From: Deltaproteobacteria bacterium
GTDB taxonomy: Bacteria > Desulfobacterota > Desulfovibrionia > Desulfovibrionales > Desulfovibrionaceae
Assembly (NCBI GenBank): GCA_031253875.1
Contig: JAIRVN010000030.1
Coordinates: 1 to 13,233, forward strand
Length of the DNA: 13,233 nt
Direction: 5' to 3'
Of this stretch, positions 6,353 to 13,233 are shown one piece after another. The position numbers and the translations under genes were made by a program. The number at the start of each line of letters is the position of its first letter. Within the stretch, counting starts at the first letter, position 1. The notes under the pieces are model-generated. The model was not told the origin of the DNA, searched no databases, and saw only the letters and a program-made list of their open reading frames with translations.

Positions 6353-9300
6353 TTATTCGACGGTGATTGAACCTCCTGCCGTTCTCGCGCCGCTTTCAGG
6401 CTCGTACATGGCCGCAGCCGCAGCCGCGGGCAACGTGAAACGCCCCTGTGTGGCCGCCCGCACGCGATATGTGAAGGTGCGCGGCTCCGTGGTCAGGTTC
6501 ACGAAAAAAATGCCTCGATCTTCCCGCCTTTCATAGCGGATGAGTCCCGGCACGGGCGTTGCGGGCGCCTTTTTTTCCAATACGGGTTCAAAACCGCCGG
6601 GCAGCAAATCCACAAGCACCACATTGGGGATCACGCCTTTTTCGGCGCGCGCGACCAATTCCACAGTCAACACCTCGCCCAGTTTGGCAGAGGACACGGC
6701 CTGCCCTTTACCGTCCAGATAGCGGCGTTGCAGCGTCAACCCCTTGGCCGCAGCCGGCAGGGGAATACGATCGAATCCGTCGGTCACGGCATGGGCATGC
6801 CAGGCGACCGTATTGTTTTGCGGCAGTTCCACATGATAGCGGCGGCACCCCGGCGCTTCCAGGGTGAGCAGGCTCTTGCCCAAAAGTTCGGCCTGGGCGG
6901 GAGCCGCTGTAAAGCCGGGGCCATATTCCACGCAGCTCAACCGCATATCGGCGGATACGTGGGCGGAGGCGTCCGCCATTGCCAGCAAGGCCCGCGCCGT
7001 CATCGCCATATCCACCGTGGTGGCGTTGGTGTTGAACGCTCTGTCCAGCAGTTCTCCGGTCTGGATTTCCGCCCGGCGTTCCTTGAAGTCGCGCAGGATC
7101 ACCGTGGCGTGCAGGGCGCGGGCCACAGTGTGGGACAACATGGCGTCGCCCGTGGGCGAAACCGCAGCCGGAAGACGGCCCTGCGCTCTCCTGCCAAGCC
7201 GCAACATGGCGAAGCAGTCGGCCATCAGTACGGAGGCGATATCCTGTTCCCAGTTCTTGGCATTTTCCTTGTACCACTGTTCAATCCGTTCCACGGCCTG
7301 CGTCATGATGCGCCCGTCGCGCAGCAATATCCACGCTCCGTAAAGCTTGATCCTGCCGTCGCTTACAGTGACCGGCGAACGCATGGCAATGCTCTCCAGT
7401 ACGTTGAGCACATTGCCTGTCAGCCCCTCGGGCACGGCGCCGCCATTCTCGCGCAGGGTCAGCAGGAAATCGGCCGCGTAGGCCGTGACGAAATCGTCCG
7501 CTTGTCCGTTGGGCCACATACTGACGCCCTCGCCGGACACAAAGCCCCGGCGGATGGCGTCAATGGCCCGGTTTATGGCCTGGTTGCTCCGTTTTTCCAT
7601 GTCGCCGGGAGCGTCGTTGGGACTGCGCACAATCTGTTCCCGCAGTTCCGGCGTTCCCAGAAGAGCGGCGTAGGGCAGCGCGCGGCTGATGAGTTGTTCC
7701 GTACATCCGTATGGGTATTCTCCCAGACGCGCCATGAGGGAACGCAAGGCCAGCGTGGAAACGCCCGATACGCTGAGGGAACCTTGCGCCCCGTATGGAT
7801 ACGGATCGCGCCCTGTGAGCATGTCGCCGGATGCCGTCAGAGCCTTGTGCTCTTCCGTGCGCACGCGCGGCGAGGGCGGCCGCACGGAAAGGCTTTGCGC
7901 GCGTAAAGCCGGCGCGTTTTTGTCCATCTTGTCAAAGCTGGCGCTGAAACGCACGCGGGTTGCCCCGAGCGCGTCATTGGCCCGCAGACGAAAGCGCAGG
8001 GACGCTTCGCCGTTTTCGTCCACAGTCAGTGTCCGGCTGGTCTGCGTGTCCACCCAGGCAAGTTCCGGACCGCATTCCATGCTGACCTTTACCTGCGCCC
8101 CCGCTCCACTGCCTTCCACCGTGTTGGCGACGACCAACGCGCCTTCAAACGTATCCCCCGGCGTCACGGCCAAGGGCAAAAGGGGTTTCAGGATGAGTGT
8201 TCCACGCACATCCACGGCGCTTTGGGCGCTGCCGACCGCCATAACGCCGTTGCGGGGAACGGCGCTCCCCACAGCCATAAGGCGTATGCGTCCGCTCAGG
8301 TACTCGGGCACATCGAAGGACAATTCCGCGCCCTTTTCATCCACTTCCACCGCTTCGCGCCAGAAGGCAAAAGGCGGTTCCCCGCGCCGTTTGAAGGGAT
8401 TGAGGAACAGGCCGCCCGGATTGCCCATGCCGCCGCCGAAACCCGGGATGCGCCCGCGCAGGCGGGCATGGTCGGGCATAAGCAGATCGAAAGCCTGCAG
8501 GGTTTCCACGTCCAGCGCGCGGTCGGACAACAGTTCGCGCAGCGGGTCGGGCGTGGCGAAGCCGGTCAGTTGCAGCACCCCCTCGTCCACAGCGAAGATC
8601 ACCGCGCGCCCCGGCACGCGGGAACGCAACAGTATCTTCACCTGCCCGCCGGGAACCACCCGCGCCGGGGATTCGAACGCAAGTCCCATGTCGCGTTGCG
8701 TCACGCCCGCTGTGAAAGGGGCTACGGCATAGGCATAGGGCTTCATGTACACGGCGTCGGAGTCCAAAGCCCGCGCGAACGACACGTTGACATAGCCGCG
8801 TCCCTCAAACTCGGCGGGAAGCCGTATCTCCTGCACGCTGTCGCCCGCCTTGACCGTAAACCAGGCGTGAGCAACCACGGTTTCGCGTTCCACGGTTATG
8901 AGCCCCGTGCCCGAATAGGGAGCGGAAAGCCGCATTTTGACGGTATCGCCCGGTTCGTAGCGTTCCTTGTCAAGCCTCAGGCGCAGGTCGCCCTTGGCCA
9001 GGGACATGGACGACACCTGATCCGGCGGGGCGAGCTGGTTGCCGGCCACACTGAAGGGAATGCCTGCAAGGAGCGCGCCATCGGCTTTTTTAATGGTCAC
9101 CAGGAAGTCGCCGGGAGTCCCGGTGGGCAGGGGCCAGCGCAAGCCCTTGCCGTCTAGGGAAACAATCAGACGTGAAAGCTCCGTATCCACAGGGGTTGCG
9201 TCGTACCGGTATTCCCCGCGCGCATCCATGATCAGGCTGTTGACATAGCGCCGCCCCGAAAGCGTCAGGACGGCGCTGTCCATCTGTGCAGGGTTGAGGT

Positions 9301-12013
9301 CGTTGTCCACAGCCAGCACGTGCAAAGAAGCTTTGGCCCCGTGCGGCACATAGTTCAGGTTGTTGGCCTCGCCTTCGGGCTTGTAGCCGAGAACAACATC
9401 CAGGGGAGAAAACAGCGCGTCCAGTTGCCGGGTGACGGCGCGGCCGCCGACGGATTCAAAGCCTTCGATCAGGATTGACCCCTGCATGGTTCCCGCGCGC
9501 AACGTGTGCAAAGGCAAGGCGAAACTGGCCAGACCGCCGGCATCGGTAAAGACGTCGGGCAGGGGCAGAGTCTGCGGCTCGCCGCTGAACGGCACAGGAT
9601 CATGAAACGTGTAGTCTTCATACCCGGGGAAGCGCAATTTGCCCGGCCGCGCGCGGAATTCGGCCCGTATTCTGTGATCGCGCGCCGGTTCGCCGTACAG
9701 GTTGTCCAAACGCGCCTGGGCCGTAACGCTTCCTGCCCCGCTGTCCGCGCGGATCCACCCCTTGGGTTTGCCGGGCTTGAACACAGCGGTAAGCGCGAGG
9801 GTATCCGGCTGAAACTCCTCTATCCGCACGCTGGCGCTGCCCAGCACCGGAGCGTTGTCGCCGCGCCCGGCAAGGCGGATATCCAGACGATAGGCGCCCG
9901 CAGCGTCATCTTCGGCGGACGTCCAGTCAAACTGGGCGAGCCCGTCGGCGCCTGCGGTGAAAGCGCGGCGGAAAACCTCGGCCCCCGTCGGGCTGATGAT
10001 GACAGCTTCCAGCGGCATGGAATCCGGCAGGCTCTGCCAGTCGAAACGCCGGACGATGCAGCCGAAATGCAGCGTTTCTCCAGGCAGATACAGCCCTCGC
10101 TGACTGAAAACGCTCGCGCTGAGTCCATCGGCCACGCTGTGGCGTCCCCCCACGGCGTAAGAGCTGTAATCCACGCGTCGCGCGGCGTCGTTGAGCGGCA
10201 ACCAGGCCATGTCCTGTGCGGCGTCCTTGCCGGATGCCACGGCCACAACGGCAACGGGCCGTTTTTCACGCGCAAGCCCGCGCACAACGGGCAGGTCTGC
10301 GCGTCCCTGCTCATTGGTTTTGGCCGTGGCCACGGGCAGGCCATTGGCGCCGAGCACACGCACTTCCGCCGTCCCGACGGGTTTGCCGCTGCTCAACTGC
10401 TGCACGAAAACCGCGCGGGAACCATCGGCGGCGGTTTTGACAATCAGCCCCATATCCGTGACCAGAACAAGGCGTGTGGTCTCGGCTGCCTGCTTCGCGC
10501 CGTTGAATCCGGCCAGAGTCAGACGCATAAGGCCGTGTCGCGGCTCTGTCCCGTCACCTAACAGCGGGGCCAAATCCAACACGGGAAAGGATGACGCGCC
10601 GGGAGCGGTCCCGGCTATATCCATGCGGCCTTCGACCGCATCGCTCATGACCTCGAACGGCGCATCCGGATTTTCAAAGCTCGCGTCACGGGCCATGAGA
10701 GCCAGAAACGGTTCGCGCACGCGTTCAGCCCGCCAGGTGAGGGAAGTCAGGCCGAGCGTGTGGAGGTCGAGCTTTTTTTCGCCGCGCAGAACCAGCACGT
10801 TGCCGGGTTGCAGAAAGTTCAGTTCCGCATCCAGGGACGGCGCGCGTAAAATGAAACGCCGCACCTGCCGCAAGGGCAGCCCGGATGTGGAGGACAAGCC
10901 TGTCTTCATGGCTGTCAGCAGGCCACGGCCGGCCTGTGCGGGCACACGCAGGCGCACGAGATCGGTTGCTTCGTCAGCGGGCTGCAGCAGTTCGAGCTTC
11001 AGTTTCTCGCCCCGGCTGATGTCCTCGGCGCTGATGGCGGGCATGAGCGCCCAGTTGGCGTCGCGCCCGGCCCCGGGCTCCGTCTTGCGCGGCAACTGGA
11101 TAACGTCAAGCTCGCGCAGCACGTCCGAAGGCAGAACGCGCAGGGTCGTCTTGACTTCAAGGTGATATTCCTTGTCCAGGTTATCGCCATACGCCTTGCG
11201 GATGCTTATGCTGCTCACGTCCATGAGCCGCGACTTGCCTGTGACGGAGAAAGAGCTTTCAATGGGCTTCGCCTTGGCGCCGTGATCGGCCGCGATGACT
11301 CTACGCCCGTTTTCTACGGCGAATGAGGGAAGGCCCTGCAGCGTGAGCCTGGCAATGGCGTTCTCGGCAGGCAGGGAGGTGACGGGCGCCGTGACGATCA
11401 CTTCGTCCTTGTCTTCATTCCAGACGAAGCGCAGCGCGCTGAAAGCGAGGCCGCTCCGCGCGTCGCCGGGCGCGAGCGCAATGCGTTGTTCAATATCGCC
11501 CGGTTTCACGGGCCAGACGAAGCGCACAGGCACGGAAACAGCGTGCGCTGCTTTGGGCGAAGGATCGATCCAGAGCTTTTCCTTACCTATATAGGCAGCT
11601 TGCGGCTGGGCGACATAGGTGACTGTTCGGGCAAGAGTGAAACGGGCAGGGAACGGCACGTTTTCCAACGACACGGTATATGCCGTGCCCGGGACAAGAT
11701 GTTTTTGCGGCTGGAAACGCATGACGGATTCGCTTTCCCAGCGCCATTCCCCGTCAACAGAGGGCGTCATGCGAATGCCCTGCACAATGCTGCCGTATTC
11801 GCCCGCCGCGGGGGCCACGCATTGCCGGAACCAATCCTTGCCGAATTCCGCCTTGCAGCGTTTTTCGTCCATCATCAAGGAGATGGAAAAACCGTCCCGC
11901 CATTCGTCCATGGCGGGATCGCCGGGCACGGCCACGCGATAGGCCTGTCCGGCATAGGCCAGAGAAGCGAAACACACAGTAAAAAGAAATACGGCGCACG
12001 CGCCAAAACGCAT
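6353..12013 (-). CDS. Bacterial alpha-2-macroglobulin, thioester type, periplasmic
   Basis: Protease-trapping protein: cleavage of a bait region collapses the molecule, and a reactive thioester covalently captures the protease. The thioester motif is intact as YPYGCTEQ (Cys1437, Gln1440; Cys codon 7703-7705). Upstream are macroglobulin domains, including the LYLPGETLHFGC segment near residue 640, and a RAVIFAVDEGVL segment just before the bait region. The likely bait (about 1175-1211) is Gly/Pro-rich with basic sites such as FKRRGEPP. The helical thioester domain and a C-terminal receptor-like domain follow. The start at 12011-12013 is chosen because GAAGG (12019-12023) precedes it and the signal peptide follows at once, ending SLAYA-GQ. 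An in-frame ATG at 12062-12064 adds 17 residues but has no clear ribosome site. There is no lipobox, unlike the E. coli lipoprotein homologue, so the mature protein is probably soluble in the periplasm. At 1886 residues it is longer than E. coli's (about 1650). It ends 5 bp before pbpC. Confidence 0.95.
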   Translation of the reverse strand: MRFGACAVFLFTVCFASLAYAGQAYRVAVPGDPAMDEWRDGFSISLMMDEKRCKAEFGKDWFRQCVAPAAGEYGSIVQGIRMTPSVDGEWRWESESVMRFQPQKHLVPGTAYTVSLENVPFPARFTLARTVTYVAQPQAAYIGKEKLWIDPSPKAAHAVSVPVRFVWPVKPGDIEQRIALAPGDARSGLAFSALRFVWNEDKDEVIVTAPVTSLPAENAIARLTLQGLPSFAVENGRRVIAADHGAKAKPIESSFSVTGKSRLMDVSSISIRKAYGDNLDKEYHLEVKTTLRVLPSDVLRELDVIQLPRKTEPGAGRDANWALMPAISAEDISRGEKLKLELLQPADEATDLVRLRVPAQAGRGLLTAMKTGLSSTSGLPLRQVRRFILRAPSLDAELNFLQPGNVLVLRGEKKLDLHTLGLTSLTWRAERVREPFLALMARDASFENPDAPFEVMSDAVEGRMDIAGTAPGASSFPVLDLAPLLGDGTEPRHGLMRLTLAGFNGAKQAAETTRLVLVTDMGLIVKTAADGSRAVFVQQLSSGKPVGTAEVRVLGANGLPVATAKTNEQGRADLPVVRGLAREKRPVAVVAVASGKDAAQDMAWLPLNDAARRVDYSSYAVGGRHSVADGLSASVFSQRGLYLPGETLHFGCIVRRFDWQSLPDSMPLEAVIISPTGAEVFRRAFTAGADGLAQFDWTSAEDDAAGAYRLDIRLAGRGDNAPVLGSASVRIEEFQPDTLALTAVFKPGKPKGWIRADSGAGSVTAQARLDNLYGEPARDHRIRAEFRARPGKLRFPGYEDYTFHDPVPFSGEPQTLPLPDVFTDAGGLASFALPLHTLRAGTMQGSILIEGFESVGGRAVTRQLDALFSPLDVVLGYKPEGEANNLNYVPHGAKASLHVLAVDNDLNPAQMDSAVLTLSGRRYVNSLIMDARGEYRYDATPVDTELSRLIVSLDGKGLRWPLPTGTPGDFLVTIKKADGALLAGIPFSVAGNQLAPPDQVSSMSLAKGDLRLRLDKERYEPGDTVKMRLSAPYSGTGLITVERETVVAHAWFTVKAGDSVQEIRLPAEFEGRGYVNVSFARALDSDAVYMKPYAYAVAPFTAGVTQRDMGLAFESPARVVPGGQVKILLRSRVPGRAVIFAVDEGVLQLTGFATPDPLRELLSDRALDVETLQAFDLLMPDHARLRGRIPGFGGGMGNPGGLFLNPFKRRGEPPFAFWREAVEVDEKGAELSFDVPEYLSGRIRLMAVGSAVPRNGVMAVGSAQSAVDVRGTLILKPLLPLAVTPGDTFEGALVVANTVEGSGAGAQVKVSMECGPELAWVDTQTSRTLTVDENGEASLRFRLRANDALGATRVRFSASFDKMDKNAPALRAQSLSVRPPSPRVRTEEHKALTASGDMLTGRDPYPYGAQGSLSVSGVSTLALRSLMARLGEYPYGCTEQLISRALPYAALLGTPELREQIVRSPNDAPGDMEKRSNQAINRAIDAIRRGFVSGEGVSMWPNGQADDFVTAYAADFLLTLRENGGAVPEGLTGNVLNVLESIAMRSPVTVSDGRIKLYGAWILLRDGRIMTQAVERIEQWYKENAKNWEQDIASVLMADCFAMLRLGRRAQGRLPAAVSPTGDAMLSHTVARALHATVILRDFKERRAEIQTGELLDRAFNTNATTVDMAMTARALLAMADASAHVSADMRLSCVEYGPGFTAAPAQAELLGKSLLTLEAPGCRRYHVELPQNNTVAWHAHAVTDGFDRIPLPAAAKGLTLQRRYLDGKGQAVSSAKLGEVLTVELVARAEKGVIPNVVLVDLLPGGFEPVLEKKAPATPVPGLIRYERREDRGIFFVNLTTEPRTFTYRVRAATQGRFTLPAAAAAAMYEPESGARTAGGSITVE

Positions 12014-12018
12014 GGCGG

Positions 12019-12023
12019 CCTTC
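12019..12023 (-). promoter_or_regulatory. Ribosome binding site deciding the macroglobulin start
   Basis: GAAGG on the minus strand, 5 bases before the ATG at 12011-12013. The upstream in-frame ATG at 12062-12064 has only GAAAAG-like purines at a longer distance. This supports the shorter form, which begins directly with its signal peptide. Confidence 0.5.
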
Positions 12024-12100
12024 GCGCCCGCATGATCCGGAGGGTTCGCAGTCGTGTGTGTCATACGCGCTTTTCGGGGATTGGCGGCTGATGAAACAAT

Positions 12101-12751
12101 CTATTTGCCTTCACGCATGGCGTGTGCCGGCGGCAGTTTCTGCATTGCCGCCCCTGTTTGCACCTGGTTCAGCTCTGCCTGTTTTTTCAGGTGCGGATAC
12201 GTCGCAACAACACCAAAGAAAAACGAAATATACGCCGCAACAACAACGCCAATTGTCAGACCGTGCAGAGCGGTTATGACCCGGCGGGGCACTTCCTTCC
12301 CTGCCACCAAGACTGATGCCGGATATTCGTCCGTAGGTTTCTTTTTGAAAAGATACTCTTGCCATGTGAGCGTGATGAGATAGCGTGCGATATACGCCAT
12401 GCCTGAAGCTATTGCCGCCGCCAGTGCGCCGATGGCGAACCATGTGAGGGCATCATGCAGATAGAATGCCTTGGCATACATGATGCAAATCGCCGCAGCA
12501 CCGTTGAGGAGGAAAGAGCCGCGTAAGGCCATTTTTGAAAAATCAATGGCGGCCTTGTTGTTTTCTGTATAGTTCCGGCAGCGCTCTTTGTGTTGGACAA
12601 GAAAATACCTCGATCCGAAGTCCATCAAGGCTGCCCGCCTGTCTTCGCCAGTACGCCGCTCTTCCTGCCGTCTGTCGTGCTCCCGCCCGTCTTCTACCTT
12701 ACGCCAAACACGCGTCTTCTCGCCTGGCGCCCGCTTGTTCTCTTCGAGCAT
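12101..12751 (-). CDS. Unrecognised three-helix membrane protein
   Basis: I cannot assign a function to this 216-residue protein. Residues 1-45 are extremely charged (many Arg, Glu, Asp) and probably cytoplasmic. Three hydrophobic helices follow at about 76-95, 103-126 and 158-185. The segment ALRGSFLLNGAAAICI recalls a widespread hypothetical family whose first helix carries an N-G-A/G-A pattern; that resemblance is from memory and weak. A loop of about 30 residues with KKKPTDEYP separates helices 2 and 3, and the tail is hydrophilic. The start is secure: AGGAGG (12757-12762) sits 5 bases before the ATG. The stop is 87 bp from the preferred macroglobulin start (36 bp from the alternative), so the two are likely co-transcribed and this is the first gene of the operon. 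No catalytic motif or signal peptide is visible. Confidence 0.8.
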   Translation of the reverse strand: MLEENKRAPGEKTRVWRKVEDGREHDRRQEERRTGEDRRAALMDFGSRYFLVQHKERCRNYTENNKAAIDFSKMALRGSFLLNGAAAICIMYAKAFYLHDALTWFAIGALAAAIASGMAYIARYLITLTWQEYLFKKKPTDEYPASVLVAGKEVPRRVITALHGLTIGVVVAAYISFFFGVVATYPHLKKQAELNQVQTGAAMQKLPPAHAMREGK

Positions 12752-12836
12752 GGTTTCCTCCTGTGCTTCAATAATGCGCCTTTACGCCAACGCCTTCATC
12801 CCAAAGCCGCCGTCATTCCTGCTCATATTTTGCGGC
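12752..12836. other. Short gap before the operon
   Basis: This 85-bp stretch lies between the regulator stop and the start of the three-helix protein. Apart from the AGGAGG ribosome site (12757-12762) I see no good -35/-10 pair and no convincing terminator; GCCGC and GCGGC arms near 12808-12836 can pair, but across a long loop. The operon promoter may lie inside the upstream regulator gene, or the two may be co-transcribed. Confidence 0.4.
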
Positions 12837-13233
12837 CTATTCCATAATTTCCCAACGGCCGCCTTTTCGCGGGCCGACATGGCGCAGCCGCCCTGCTTCA
12901 TGCAATTTCTTGATGGCCCGTAGTATGGCGCTACGCGACTTGCCCAGAGTTTCCGCGACTGCTGTTGCCGTCAATGTTGGTTGTTCCCGCAGAAGTCGCA
13001 AAATGCTGTCCGGCGTTTTCAGTAGCGTTTCTGGTAGCGTTTCTGGTAGCGTTTCTGGTAGCGTTTTCATAGGCGTTTTTTCCTGAATGCTCTGTAGGTA
13101 TTCAGCCGCAAACGCAAATTCCGTCCACAGGCCGTTGCTGTCGAAACGCAAACGTGGGACGGGTGTTCCAGCCTCCCGGCAGGCAGCAAAAATACGCTCA
13201 ATGCCGCGCCCCCAGGCTTCGATTTCTCCGGCG
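12837..13233 (-). CDS. AlbA/RecG-like ATP-binding transcriptional regulator, C-terminal part only
   Basis: The frame is open to the right edge, so the start lies outside and 132 codons are visible. The first visible residues, EIEAWGRGIERIFAACREAG, followed by PRLRFDSNGLWTEFAF, match the end of the ATPase-like C-terminal domain (HATPase_c_4, often called RecG-like) of proteins that begin with an AlbA_2/Schlafen-type domain. A linker follows with three copies of Pro-Glu-Thr-Leu. The last 60 residues form a winged helix: SILRLLREQPTLTATAVAET, then LGKSRSAILRAIKKLHEAG as the recognition part, ending HVGPRKGGRWEI, the wing. Such proteins are usually annotated as putative transcriptional regulators; targets are mostly unknown. 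A 104-residue reading from an internal TTG at 13149-13151 is possible but would cut through the ATPase domain, so I reject it. Whether it controls the downstream operon is not shown. Confidence 0.8.
   Translation of the reverse strand, partial: AGEIEAWGRGIERIFAACREAGTPVPRLRFDSNGLWTEFAFAAEYLQSIQEKTPMKTLPETLPETLPETLLKTPDSILRLLREQPTLTATAVAETLGKSRSAILRAIKKLHEAGRLRHVGPRKGGRWEIME
13022..13067. repeat. 12-bp in-frame tandem repeat, about 3.8 copies
   Basis: Three perfect copies of GTAGCGTTTCTG (13022-13033, 13034-13045, 13046-13057) are followed by a partial fourth copy to 13067. Degenerate units (GGCGTTTT-like) flank both sides. On the coding strand each unit encodes Pro-Glu-Thr-Leu. Because 12 is a multiple of three, copy-number change would alter linker length without a frameshift. 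Confidence 0.9.

Noticed and set aside
6728..7906. A 392-codon plus-strand frame opposite the macroglobulin
   Set aside because: It mirrors the thioester-domain coding region; low-information composition and no homology signal indicate a shadow.
9506..10561. A 351-codon plus-strand frame opposite the macroglobulin
   Set aside because: The same reasoning applies: the minus strand encodes well-formed macroglobulin domains there.
13022..13067. CRISPR-like array
   Set aside because: The units are 12 bp and contiguous with no spacers, and lie in frame inside a coding region.

Overview
The window is 13.2 kb of GC-rich Gram-negative chromosome. Every gene I can support lies on the minus strand, so transcription runs from high to low coordinates. 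A periplasmic alpha-2-macroglobulin with penicillin-binding protein 1C points to an envelope with a periplasm. The CI-type regulator at the left edge resembles regulators common in Desulfovibrionaceae. A Desulfovibrio-like deltaproteobacterium is therefore my best guess, but it is an inference from gene content and not proven by any marker gene.

Layout, in the direction of transcription. At the right edge is the C-terminal part of an AlbA/RecG-like ATP-binding regulator (12837 to the edge), which carries a 12-bp tandem repeat encoding Pro-Glu-Thr-Leu units. After an 85-bp gap comes a block of five closely spaced genes: an unrecognised three-helix membrane protein (12101-12751), a giant thioester alpha-2-macroglobulin (6353-12013), penicillin-binding protein 1C (4005-6347), a TMEM43-family membrane protein (2707-3960) and a 5'-nucleotidase-type metallophosphoesterase with a lipoprotein-like leader (993-2678). 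Gaps inside the block are 87, 5, 44 and 28 bp (the first depends on the macroglobulin start). A clear intrinsic terminator at 931-959 closes the block, so these five genes look like one operon. After a 396-bp gap rich in dyad symmetry, a phage CI-like regulator (596 down to the left edge) begins and runs off the window.

How the genes may work together. In other bacteria alpha-2-macroglobulin traps proteases that enter the periplasm, and PbpC (a bifunctional glycosyltransferase/transpeptidase) is thought to repair damaged peptidoglycan. That pairing is known. The three extra genes (three-helix protein, TMEM43 homologue, surface nucleotidase) would make it an extended envelope-defence or envelope-repair locus; this part is inference. 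No mobile element, CRISPR array, rRNA or tRNA was recognised.
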